Origin: Bacteroidota bacterium
GTDB taxonomy: Bacteria; Bacteroidota; Bacteroidia; Bacteroidales; JAAUTT01
Length of the DNA: 64,000 bases
Direction: 5' to 3'
NCBI GenBank assembly: GCA_023429135.1
Contig: JAEYWD010000086.1
Location: 1 to 64,000 of the forward strand
Shown here: positions 43,916 through 52,269 of the stretch, in pieces
Layout: every line of letters starts with the position of its first letter
How positions within the stretch are numbered: the stretch's first letter is position 1
Made by a program: the position numbers and the translations under genes
Notes under the pieces: generated by a model
The model's database searches: none
Seen by the model: the letters and a program-made list of their open reading frames with translations, nothing else
Told to the model about the DNA's origin: nothing

Positions 43916-44941
43916 TTGAAAAGTCAGGTATTATATGGTAAAACGCTTGAGGAACTGAAAGAATTAACTCAGTTGCTTGGTCTGCCTACGTTTAATGCAA
44001 AGCAGATTGCCGAATGGTTGTATAAGAAAAATATTACAACAATTGATGGTATGACTAACCTTTCGGCGAAAGCAAGAGAATTGCTGAAACAGCATTTTGT
44101 ACTGGGATTGGAGACGCCATCGAAAGTTCAGACTTCCATAGATGGGACGAAAAAGTATCTTTACACCACTTCGAACGGTAAATTTATTGAAGCCGCCTAT
44201 ATTCCCGATAAAGACAGGGCAACTCTCTGTGTTTCGTCGCAGGTGGGTTGCAAAATGGGGTGTTTGTTTTGCATGACTGGCAAACAGGGTTTTCAGGGAA
44301 ACCTAAGTAGTGGCGAAATTCTAAATCAAATAGTTAGTTTGCCGGAGCGCGAAAAGCTTACAAATCTCGTTTACATGGGCATGGGTGAGCCCTTTGATAA
44401 TTTGCAGGAAGTGCTGAAAAGTCTCGATATTCTTACCTCCGATGAAGGGTTTGGCTGGAGTCCTAAGCGGATAACAGTTTCTACCGTTGGAATAATACCG
44501 GGAATGAAGGAGTTTCTGCAGAAAAGCAAGTGTCATCTGGCCATAAGTCTTCATACCCCATTTGACGACGAACGCCGCAAACTTATGCCCGTTGAGCATG
44601 TTTATCCTTTGAAAGAAGTGCTTAACGAAATAAAAAGTTTCGATTTTGGTTTGCAGCGTCGTGTTTCCTTCGAATATATTGTATTCAAAAGGCTGAACGA
44701 TACGCCCCGACATGTCCAGGAAATGGCAAAAATTTTAAATGGAATAAGGTGTCGCGTTAACCTGATACGGTTTCATCCGGTACCTGGTACTCCGCTTGAA
44801 GGAAGCGACGATGCCACTGTTCAGGCGTTTAAAGATGCATTGAATGCCAAAGGCATACTTACCACCATACGGGCATCGCGTGGCCAGGATATTTATGCAG
44901 CTTGCGGCTTACTTTCTACAAAAGAGCTTGTGAAGAAGTGA
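43916..44941 (+). CDS. rlmN: Dual-specificity RNA methyltransferase RlmN
   Basis: A 341-residue radical-SAM enzyme that methylates C2 of A2503 in 23S rRNA (and A37 of some tRNAs). The start is TTG at 43916, preceded by GGAGGG 3 bases upstream; no in-frame ATG fits the domain start. The CxxxCxxC cluster motif is C112-C116-C119 (GCKMGCLFCM). The methyl-carrier and base cysteines are C330 (YAACGLLS) and C105. Other landmarks: LVYMGMGEPFDNL, TVSTVGIIPGM, LAISLHTPFDDERRKLMPVE and the RFHPVPGTPLEGS end. Full length. Confidence 0.95.
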   Translation: MKSQVLYGKTLEELKELTQLLGLPTFNAKQIAEWLYKKNITTIDGMTNLSAKARELLKQHFVLGLETPSKVQTSIDGTKKYLYTTSNGKFIEAAYIPDKDRATLCVSSQVGCKMGCLFCMTGKQGFQGNLSSGEILNQIVSLPEREKLTNLVYMGMGEPFDNLQEVLKSLDILTSDEGFGWSPKRITVSTVGIIPGMKEFLQKSKCHLAISLHTPFDDERRKLMPVEHVYPLKEVLNEIKSFDFGLQRRVSFEYIVFKRLNDTPRHVQEMAKILNGIRCRVNLIRFHPVPGTPLEGSDDATVQAFKDALNAKGILTTIRASRGQDIYAACGLLSTKELVKK

Positions 44942-45049
44942 TATAAGTCGATAGTGGATGGTTCATGGTTCATGGGCAATACAGGTCGATTGTCGATGAT
45001 CAAAACCAGTTATGGCCCCTCTCAAGGGGGGGGGTAACCCGTAACCTCA
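44942..45049. other. Intergenic hairpin and G9 run between convergent genes
   Basis: CCCCTCTCAAGGGG near 45017-45030 is a short hairpin embedded in a nine-G run (45026-45034), followed by GGTAACCCGTAACC. It may act as terminator for rlmN and rlmD. GGTTCATGGTTCATGGG near 44961-44977 is a small direct repeat. No gene here. Confidence 0.4.
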
Positions 45050-46459
45050 TCACCGTCTTCTCAGCAGCGCAACATTCTCAACATGGTGAGTTTGGGGAAA
45101 CATGTCAACGGGTTGAATTTTTTCCACCCAATAATCATCATACAACAAAGCGATGTCGCGGGCCTGTGTTGCCGGGTTACAGCTTACATATACAATTTTC
45201 TCGGGAAGTGTTTCTCTTAAACATTCAATTACTTTTTCATGAACTCCGGCTCTCGGAGGATCCAGAATAATTATATCTGCCCGGCCTTGTTCTTCAATAA
45301 ATTTGCTATTGAATATATCTTTGATATCTCCGGCGTAAAAAGTCGCATTTGTTATGTTGTTGATAGATGCATTTATTTTAGCATCATTGATGGCCTCTTT
45401 AATCAGTTCAACGCCAATTACCTTTCTGCAGCTTTTTGCAATAAAATTGGCAATGGTGCCTGTTCCGGTATAGAAATCGTAAACAATTTCATCGCCTTTT
45501 AACCCGGCAAAATCGCGGGTAACTGAATATAATTTGTAGGCTTGTTCGGAGTTGGTCTGGTAAAATGATTTTGGACCAATCTTAAAGCTGAGGTCTTCCA
45601 TTTTTTCGATCATGTGGTCCTTTCCATGGTAAAGATGTATCTGAAGATCGAAAATAGTGTCGTTTAGCTTGGTGTTTACAACATACATCAGCGAAGTGAT
45701 CTCCGGGAAACTTTCTTTCAGGAAGTTCATGGTTTTTTCAATGGCATCGGGCAGTTCTTCGCCAAAGCTCACAATTACCATTACCTCACCGGTAGAGCTG
45801 GTGCGGATGATAAGATTCCTTAAAAAGCCTGTATGCATCCGAAGGTCGCAGAAGTCAAACCCCTGTTCTTCGGCAAAAGCTTTCAGTTTAAGGCGTATAT
45901 CGTTTGAAGGGTCTGACTGCAAATGACATCGACGGATATCCAATACCTTGTCGAATAGCCCCGGGATATGAAAACCAACAGCATTGCGATTTCCAATCTG
46001 ATCTTTTGAGTCTATTTCATTCTGGGTAAGCCAGCGACTCGCTGAAAAAGTATATTCCAGTTTATTCCGGTAGAAATATTGATTATCCGAAGGTACAATC
46101 GGTAAGAACTCGCCTTCATCGATTTTGCCTATTCTTTTCAGATTGTCTTTTACTTGTTTTTCCTTGTAAAAAAGTTGCTTTTCGTATGGCAGATCCTGCC
46201 ATTTACAACCGCCACACACTCCAAAGTGTTCACATCTGGGTTCAGTGCGCATGGGCGATAATTTCTCGAACCGCACCACAACACCTTCCATGTAGTTGGA
46301 GCGTTTTTTCCTTATTTGTACATCCACTACATCGCCAGGTATGGCATGAGGTACAAATACCACAATATCATCTGTTTTCCCAATCGCATTCCCCTCTGCT
46401 GCAATATCTACAATCTCGAGTGATGTGATAATGGGTAAGATTTTTTTATTTCTGCTCAA
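45050..46459 (-). CDS. rlmD: 23S rRNA (uracil(1939)-C(5))-methyltransferase
   Basis: A SAM-dependent RumA-type m5U methyltransferase. I start at the TTG 46459 (MSRNKKILPIIT...), giving about 469 residues; a TTG at 46474 would add five. Features (numbering of the longer form): TRAM domain at about 18-75, 4Fe-4S cysteines C81, C87 and C90 in PRCEHFGVCGGCKWQDL, SAM motif VYDFYTGTGTIANFIA, DPPRAGVHEKVI, and the catalytic cysteine in YVSCNPATQARD. Ending HHVENVALLRRR is typical. Solitary gene convergent with rlmN, so two 23S rRNA methyltransferase genes face each other. Confidence 0.94.
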   Translation of the reverse strand: MSRNKKILPIITSLEIVDIAAEGNAIGKTDDIVVFVPHAIPGDVVDVQIRKKRSNYMEGVVVRFEKLSPMRTEPRCEHFGVCGGCKWQDLPYEKQLFYKEKQVKDNLKRIGKIDEGEFLPIVPSDNQYFYRNKLEYTFSASRWLTQNEIDSKDQIGNRNAVGFHIPGLFDKVLDIRRCHLQSDPSNDIRLKLKAFAEEQGFDFCDLRMHTGFLRNLIIRTSSTGEVMVIVSFGEELPDAIEKTMNFLKESFPEITSLMYVVNTKLNDTIFDLQIHLYHGKDHMIEKMEDLSFKIGPKSFYQTNSEQAYKLYSVTRDFAGLKGDEIVYDFYTGTGTIANFIAKSCRKVIGVELIKEAINDAKINASINNITNATFYAGDIKDIFNSKFIEEQGRADIIILDPPRAGVHEKVIECLRETLPEKIVYVSCNPATQARDIALLYDDYWVEKIQPVDMFPQTHHVENVALLRRR

Positions 46460-46543
46460 TGTTCTTACTGTCAAAAAATTTGCGGCAAAGGTATAGTAAA
46501 AATCTGTTTATAGAGTTGTACTATATTTAACTTTTTGGCTTTT

Positions 46544-47872
46544 CTAATCAATGCTTTCGCCATTCACCCTTACGTTTTTCAGAGTTATGTTCCCGATAAA
46601 GCTCTTGTTTACACTTCCTTTTTCCGCAGTTACGTTCAGATTTTCGAAGGTAAAATTGCTCAGTCTGTAATTTTTACCAGCCTCAACATCATAAAATACT
46701 TTGCATTTAAAGTCGATATTCCGTAAAGTCACATTTTTTGAGTAAGAGAGCGGCATATCCTGTCTTCCTTTCAGGTCGAAGAACTGTGTCCATGGTTTTA
46801 CATATATCAGGCTATTTGCTTCTCCTTTGATGTTCTCGACAGTAATAAATTCGTATTTCTGGGGTGTGTCAGGACGCATTTTCAGCCATAGTAAACGGTT
46901 AGCGCCATTAACAATGCAATTCCGGAAAACAATATTATAATTATGAATAGCTTCGCTTCCGCATGTTAAAGCGGAGTGACAAAATCCAAATTCACAATCT
47001 TCAATAATGATGTTTTTGTTGGCTCCGTTGCAGGTGTCGGTATCAGCCCAGGGACCTTTTCCGCCTTTCAGGGCAATGGCGTCGTCGTTAACCGACATAT
47101 AACAGCCTTTTACAAGTACATTGGTGCAAGCATCGATATCAATGGCATCCGTACTTGGGGCTTTTACCGGTTTCTCGGGCGAAAAAATGTAGAGGTCCAG
47201 AATCTTTACATTGTTGCATTTGTAATAATGACTCGTCCAGAAACCGGCATTCTGCAAACGTACATCCTGAACTTGCACATTGTTACAATCTCTTATAAAT
47301 ATGAGTCTTGGCCGGGATACTTCCAGGTTGGTGCATTGTGGGTTCTCTTTTCTTCTTTGCCAGAATGCTTCCCAATATTTAAGCCCATTTCCATCGATAG
47401 TTCCTTTGCCCGAAATTGTAAAACCATCCACTCCGTAAGCATTTACGAGTGCAGGGAAATAATCGAGGCATTGGCCTTCCATACGCGATGGCATCATGGG
47501 ATAATCGGTAATATTGTCCGAGCCTTTCAATACAGCCCCTTCCGATACATAAAGATGTGTTTTAGGTTTAAAAAACAATGCTCCGCTTAAAAACACTCCT
47601 TTGGGGATTACAACCACACCGCCACCTCTTTTGTGGGCTTCGTCAATGGTTTTCTGAATGACCCGGGTTTGCAGAACTGTACTGTCGTTCACAGCGCCAT
47701 ATTTGGTGATATCGAAAGTTTTGCCCATTTTTTTCAACTGAACCTTTTGTGTATTAAAAAACCAGTTGGGAATTTTGGTGCCGTCGGGGAAAAATACCGA
47801 CTGACTTTGCTGTGCAAAAGAGATATTACAGATCAGTAAAATAGCTTGCAGTATGGAAAGTATCTTTTTCAT
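46544..47872 (-). CDS. Glycoside hydrolase family 28 (polygalacturonase-like)
   Basis: A 442-residue exported enzyme: signal peptide (MKKILSILQAILLICNISFA, cleavage near residue 20), then a right-handed parallel beta-helix. The GH28 acidic residues are present: STDAIDID (240-247, NTD-equivalent with D242), NDD (262-264). The GHG site reads CHS (298-300) and RIK reads RLLWLK (326-331), as in exo-acting or rhamnogalacturonidase-like members rather than fungal endo-polygalacturonases. Likely acts in the periplasm on pectin-type oligosaccharides. No SusC/SusD or other carbohydrate genes are adjacent, so it is not in a classic polysaccharide utilisation locus. TATTTTTG (47916-47923, minus) may be its -7 element. 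Confidence 0.88.
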   Translation of the reverse strand: MKKILSILQAILLICNISFAQQSQSVFFPDGTKIPNWFFNTQKVQLKKMGKTFDITKYGAVNDSTVLQTRVIQKTIDEAHKRGGGVVVIPKGVFLSGALFFKPKTHLYVSEGAVLKGSDNITDYPMMPSRMEGQCLDYFPALVNAYGVDGFTISGKGTIDGNGLKYWEAFWQRRKENPQCTNLEVSRPRLIFIRDCNNVQVQDVRLQNAGFWTSHYYKCNNVKILDLYIFSPEKPVKAPSTDAIDIDACTNVLVKGCYMSVNDDAIALKGGKGPWADTDTCNGANKNIIIEDCEFGFCHSALTCGSEAIHNYNIVFRNCIVNGANRLLWLKMRPDTPQKYEFITVENIKGEANSLIYVKPWTQFFDLKGRQDMPLSYSKNVTLRNIDFKCKVFYDVEAGKNYRLSNFTFENLNVTAEKGSVNKSFIGNITLKNVRVNGESID

Positions 47873-47915
47873 TGTTAAAAAGGATTATTGGGGTAAAAAT
47901 AAGCAAAAAGCTAAC

Positions 47916-47923
47916 CAAAAATA
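47916..47923 (-). promoter_or_regulatory. -7 element for the GH28 gene
   Basis: Reads TATTTTTG on the minus strand, 43 bases before the GH28 ATG. Confidence 0.35.
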
Positions 47924-48053
47924 TTCTTTCTTCCTCTTTAGAAACTCTATCGGACATTTGGAGAAAATTGGCAGCTTTCGAAATTCAATCAGGCGTGAAG
48001 CGCAATTTAACATAAGTCGGCTAAGTAAATGCTTCACTATGTTCTCATTTTCC

Positions 48054-48061
48054 TATCTTTG
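48054..48061 (+). promoter_or_regulatory. -7 element for the ABC-F gene
   Basis: TATCTTTG, 19 bases before the ATG at 48081; TTC occupies the -33 TTG position. Confidence 0.45.
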
Positions 48062-48080
48062 CAGCCAAATTTTGTGAAGC

Positions 48081-50018
48081 ATGATATCGATCAACCAGTT
48101 AAGTGTTTCTTTTGGTGGTTTTGAGTTGTTAAAAGAGGTTTCGTTTCTTATCAATCCGCGCGACCGTATTGGTTTGGTAGGTAAAAACGGTGCAGGTAAA
48201 TCTACTTTGATGAAAATTGTTGCAGGCCTGCAGGAAGCATCTTCGGGCGAAATAGCCAAACCCGACGGGTTTCGTATTGGCTATCTGCCTCAAACCATGA
48301 TTCTTGCCGAAGGCCGTTCCGTTTACAACGAAACAAAAAGAGCATTTGACGAAGTGCTGGCAATTGATAAAGAAATGAAGGAAATTAATCTTCAGCTTGC
48401 CAGCCGCGAAGATTACCATTCCGAAGAATACGAGAATCTGATCCACCGACTTACCGATCTGAACGAACGCTTTCAATTGCTTGGTGGCGCCAGTATCGAT
48501 GCAGATATTGAACAAACCCTTACTGGACTTGGTTTTGAGCCTTACGACATGCAACGTCAAACCCGCGAATTTTCTGGTGGCTGGCGTATGCGTATTGAGT
48601 TAGCAAAGTTATTACTTCAGAAGCCCAATATATTGTTGCTCGACGAGCCTACCAATCACCTCGATATTGAATCTATCCAGTGGCTCGAAAGTTATCTTTC
48701 GGTTTTTGATGGCGCAGCCCTGATTGTTTCACACGACCGGGCTTTTCTTGATAATGTAACCAATCGTACCGTTGAAATATCCCTGGGTCGCATTTACGAT
48801 TACAAGGTAAATTATTCGAAATATGTTGAATTGCGTAAAGAGCGCCGCGAGCAACAAATGGCGGCATTTCGCAATCAGCAGAAAATGATTGAGGATACTG
48901 AAGACTTCATAGAACGATTCCGGTATAAAGCTACCAAAGCTGTGCAGGTGCAGTCGCGCATCAAGCAACTGGAGCGGTTGGAACGTCTTGAGGTGGACGA
49001 AGAGGATGTGTCGGCTCTTAACCTGAAATTTGCTCCGGCGCCGCGCTCGGGCAATATGGTAGTAGAAGCCGTTGAGGTAAGCAAAGCGTATGGCTCTAAG
49101 AAAATTCTCGAAAATATAGATTTCGTTCTGGAAAGAGGGGAGAAGGTGGCCTTTGTGGGCCGAAACGGCGAAGGTAAAACCACGCTTTCGAAAATGATTG
49201 TTGGAGAAACCGATTTTACCGGCAATTTAAAAGTAGGTCACAATGTTAAAATTGGCTACTTCGCCCAAAATCAGGACGAGCTTATGGATGAAAATATTAC
49301 GGTTTTCGATACTATCGACAAGGTAGCTGTTGGCGATATTCGCCTCAAAATCCGCGATCTGCTCGGCGCGTTTCTGTTCCGGGGCGAAGATGTGGACAAA
49401 AAAGTGAAGGTGCTGTCGGGAGGTGAACGTTCCCGGCTGGCAATGATTAAACTGCTTCTGGAACCATACAATATGCTGGTGCTCGACGAGCCTACCAATC
49501 ACCTCGATATGCGTTCGAAAGACATTCTTAAACAAGCCCTTATCAAATACGATGGTACAGTGATTGTGGTGTCGCACGACCGCGAATTTCTTGATGGTTT
49601 GGTGGGTAAGGTTTACGAGTTCAGGCATAAAAAAATTAAGCAACACATTGGCGGTATTTACGAGTTCCTGGAGAAGAAAAAAATTCAGAATTTGCAGGCC
49701 CTTGAGCAAAAAGAAAAACTATCCCGGAATACCGAGAAAGAAACCGCCGCCGGCAAATTGGATTATCAGGAAAAGAAAGAATATGATAAAATGCTGCGTA
49801 AGCTAACCAATCAGGTTTCGCAGTCGGAAACCAGGATTGAGGAACTCGAAAGCCGGATACAACAAATTGAGCAAAAGCTTTCGGACCCCTCGTTGCACAG
49901 CGAAGTTGAGAAGCTTTACCTGGAGCATAACGAAGTAAAACTGGCGCTCGAAAACGAAATGAAGCAATGGGAGTCCTTAAATATTGAGCTGGAACAGTTT
50001 AAAGAACAAAGAAATTAG
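48081..50018 (+). CDS. ABC-F family ATPase
   Basis: A 645-residue cytoplasmic protein with two ABC ATPase domains on one chain and no membrane segment, the mark of the ABC-F group that acts on ribosomes. Walker A GKNGAGKST (residues about 34-42) and GRNGEGKTT (about 360-368), signatures FSGGWRMRIELAKLL and LSGGERSRLAMIKLL, and two LLLDEPTNHLD / VLDEPTNHLD Walker B boxes are all intact. The inter-domain linker is basic and helical (RFRYKATKAVQVQSRIKQLERLER). The C-terminal 100 residues form a coiled coil (KLTNQVSQSETRIEELESRIQQIEQKL), as in YheS/Uup-like members. The precise subgroup is not assigned. Confidence 0.93.
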   Translation: MISINQLSVSFGGFELLKEVSFLINPRDRIGLVGKNGAGKSTLMKIVAGLQEASSGEIAKPDGFRIGYLPQTMILAEGRSVYNETKRAFDEVLAIDKEMKEINLQLASREDYHSEEYENLIHRLTDLNERFQLLGGASIDADIEQTLTGLGFEPYDMQRQTREFSGGWRMRIELAKLLLQKPNILLLDEPTNHLDIESIQWLESYLSVFDGAALIVSHDRAFLDNVTNRTVEISLGRIYDYKVNYSKYVELRKERREQQMAAFRNQQKMIEDTEDFIERFRYKATKAVQVQSRIKQLERLERLEVDEEDVSALNLKFAPAPRSGNMVVEAVEVSKAYGSKKILENIDFVLERGEKVAFVGRNGEGKTTLSKMIVGETDFTGNLKVGHNVKIGYFAQNQDELMDENITVFDTIDKVAVGDIRLKIRDLLGAFLFRGEDVDKKVKVLSGGERSRLAMIKLLLEPYNMLVLDEPTNHLDMRSKDILKQALIKYDGTVIVVSHDREFLDGLVGKVYEFRHKKIKQHIGGIYEFLEKKKIQNLQALEQKEKLSRNTEKETAAGKLDYQEKKEYDKMLRKLTNQVSQSETRIEELESRIQQIEQKLSDPSLHSEVEKLYLEHNEVKLALENEMKQWESLNIELEQFKEQRN

Positions 50019-50086
50019 TATTTTTACTGAGCAATCGGGCATTATAATTGTTTAGCAAAGAGCCTGAGGTTTAAAAATTCTATACC

Positions 50087-51376
50087 ATGCGCAATAGATA
50101 TCTGCTTTTATTCATGCTTACTGTGTTTGTGGTAATTGCGGCCTGTACATCGAGCCGTAAAGCAATGCAAATTAAGTCGAGTAACCAGTATTACCTCTAT
50201 AATCCTGGCAGCACTTTTATGCATCCTGAGTTTTCGATTTATCATCACAACGATACGTCTTCCCAGCTTTACATCAAATTTTTTACCGATGAGTTTTTGT
50301 TTAATCAGGCTAACCCAGAACAAACTATGCAGGCCGGGCTAAGCGTTAAATACCAGCTATTTGATGTTACCGACGACAAAAATAATCCCGTGCTCGCTGA
50401 CAGCTCAACCTACATCAGATACGTCGAAAAACGAAATATCCGCAAGGTGCTGCTTGTTCCCCTGTTCATAAAAGCTCAGGCCGGACGGGAGTATACAATG
50501 AAGGTTGTTTCGCTCGATATTAACCGTAAAGCCTCACATACCGCTTCTCTGTATGTTGATAAACTTACAACCGGTTCTCCTCAGAATTATAAGCTGATTC
50601 AGACTCAGGGAGGAGCTCCTTTGTTCCGATCGTTTATTAACAGCGACGATTTATTTAAAATTATCAATAACCGAAATCGCTTCGAAAGCCTGTTTATCCG
50701 CTATCAGAAAAATAATCTTCCTTTACCGGCTCCCGCGTTCTCAATGACGGGGGAAAAGGCTTTTGAATTTCGTACTGACAGTTCCTGGATATTTCCTTAT
50801 AATCCGGCACAAAACTATAACTTTCAAACGGAAGGTTTATATTTTATTCAGCCCGACAGTTCTAAGAGTGAGGGATTGTATCTGATGCATTTTGGGAAAC
50901 ATTTTCCTAAAATTAAAACTCCTGAGGCAATGATTGAGCCTTTGGAATATATTACCACCACTGTGGAATTCAGAAAATTGAAAGCAGAAAGCAATAAAAA
51001 GCTGGCAGTTGACAACTACTGGCTGAAACTGGGTGGCAATCCTGATGTAAGTCGCGAACTGATTCGTGTTTTCTATACCCGCATGTATTTCGCAAATTAT
51101 TATTTCACAAGCTTTAAAGAAGGCTGGAAAACCGATCGCGGAATGATCTATATTATTTTGGGGCAGCCTAATTATATTACTAAAACTGCTTCATCCGAAA
51201 CATGGGAGTATTATAATACCCAATCGGCAAAAAGTGTTGAATTCATCTTTGATAAAGTGCCATCCGTTTATACAGGAAACCATTATGTACTGCAGCGAAG
51301 TGAATATTTTAACAGCTTTTGGCGTCAGGCAGTCGATACTTGGCGTAGTGGCAAAGTATACAGCGCAGAAGAGTAA
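50087..51376 (+). CDS. GWxTD-domain lipoprotein
   Basis: A 429-residue lipoprotein (lipobox VVIAAC, cysteine about residue 20). The N-terminal 300 residues are beta-rich with no named domain. The C-terminal 110 residues are the GWxTD domain: FYTRMYFANYYFTSFKEGWKTDRGMIYIILGQPNYI, followed by ETWEYY and VEFIFDK. The GWxTD family is widespread in Bacteroidota and neighbours, with no known activity. Likely inner- or outer-membrane anchored facing the periplasm. It follows the ABC-F gene by 68 bases, perhaps in the same transcript. Confidence 0.85.
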   Translation: MRNRYLLLFMLTVFVVIAACTSSRKAMQIKSSNQYYLYNPGSTFMHPEFSIYHHNDTSSQLYIKFFTDEFLFNQANPEQTMQAGLSVKYQLFDVTDDKNNPVLADSSTYIRYVEKRNIRKVLLVPLFIKAQAGREYTMKVVSLDINRKASHTASLYVDKLTTGSPQNYKLIQTQGGAPLFRSFINSDDLFKIINNRNRFESLFIRYQKNNLPLPAPAFSMTGEKAFEFRTDSSWIFPYNPAQNYNFQTEGLYFIQPDSSKSEGLYLMHFGKHFPKIKTPEAMIEPLEYITTTVEFRKLKAESNKKLAVDNYWLKLGGNPDVSRELIRVFYTRMYFANYYFTSFKEGWKTDRGMIYIILGQPNYITKTASSETWEYYNTQSAKSVEFIFDKVPSVYTGNHYVLQRSEYFNSFWRQAVDTWRSGKVYSAEE

Positions 51377-51473
51377 GGGAGAGGCCTAATTTTAACTGTC
51401 ACATAAACTCAAATCTCAAATGTTTGTTTTATTGGTATAGTCCAATTTGAATTATTAATTAAACATTTTTGAG

Positions 51474-52190
51474 ATGAGAAAAACAATACTCTATAGCATT
51501 GTAGCTGTGCTTTTTATTGGCGCATGCTCCAAAGACAAGGATACTCCGGTAGAGGAGATCCCGGATGGTATTATTCGTACTGATACCAGTCCAATTTATT
51601 ACTCCCGTATTGTTAATTTGCTACCTTCTTCACAGGATGCTCCATCCATTTACCCGGTTTTATTCAGTGATACCGTTCAGAAGAAAATTGTGCTCACTGC
51701 TGAGTCGGAAGTATATATTACTTTTGTAACCGAGAGAGCAGTTTACAAAAACACGGTAGGCTGGTATTCTTATCCGTTAGGACAGGAGCCTAAGAGTGCC
51801 AAAGATTTAAATATTCATGTGCTGTTTCCTAACGTTTCCGGGAAAGGTGAAGGGGGCGAATTACTTCAGGGTGACAAACTTCAGCTAGGAGATACCAAAT
51901 TTCCAAAAGGAACAGTTATAGGTTTTTTCCTTATTATAAAGGGATGGAAAGACGGATATATTAATTATGGAGCCGAGACATATTACACTCATGTGCAGTT
52001 TAATCCGAATAACAATCAGCAGCATGTGCTCTTTCAGGAAAAAAATGGTGGCAGAATTGTTTTAGGATTTGAAGATATGCCTTTTAATGTTGGTGATTCA
52101 GATTTTAATGACATTTTATTTACAGTTGCCGATAACAAGGATGGGCTCGAAACAATATATTTCGATTTAAAAGGCGTTCCTAAACTATAG
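51474..52190 (+). CDS. DUF4114-domain lipoprotein
   Basis: A 238-residue lipoprotein (MRKTILYSIVAVLFIGAC, lipobox cysteine about residue 18). The C-terminal part has the DUF4114 signature GGRIVLGFEDMPFNVGDSDFNDILFTVAD, a calcium-binding-like acidic loop (DxDxND). Central strands include YITFVTERAVYKNTVGWYSYP. DUF4114 occurs in extracellular adhesins and secreted enzymes; the domain alone does not reveal a function. Terminator follows. Confidence 0.8.
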   Translation: MRKTILYSIVAVLFIGACSKDKDTPVEEIPDGIIRTDTSPIYYSRIVNLLPSSQDAPSIYPVLFSDTVQKKIVLTAESEVYITFVTERAVYKNTVGWYSYPLGQEPKSAKDLNIHVLFPNVSGKGEGGELLQGDKLQLGDTKFPKGTVIGFFLIIKGWKDGYINYGAETYYTHVQFNPNNNQQHVLFQEKNGGRIVLGFEDMPFNVGDSDFNDILFTVADNKDGLETIYFDLKGVPKL

Positions 52191-52207
52191 GACTTTACTT
52201 TTAGAAG

Positions 52208-52251
52208 AATAAGCCCCGAAGTGTCAGAAAAATCTGTCTTCGGGGCTTATT
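52208..52251. terminator. Bidirectional terminator
   Basis: AATAAGCCCCGAAG (52208-52221) and its exact reverse complement (52238-52251) form a 14-bp GC-rich stem with a 16-base loop. It lies between the DUF4114 gene and the convergent dnaB. Confidence 0.85.
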
Positions 52252-52269
52252 AATTAACCAAATCCGGAA

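Noticed and set aside
49227..49709. 160-codon minus-strand frame inside the ABC-F gene
   Set aside because: Antisense to an intact ABC-F ATPase with both Walker motifs; no independent start or family match.
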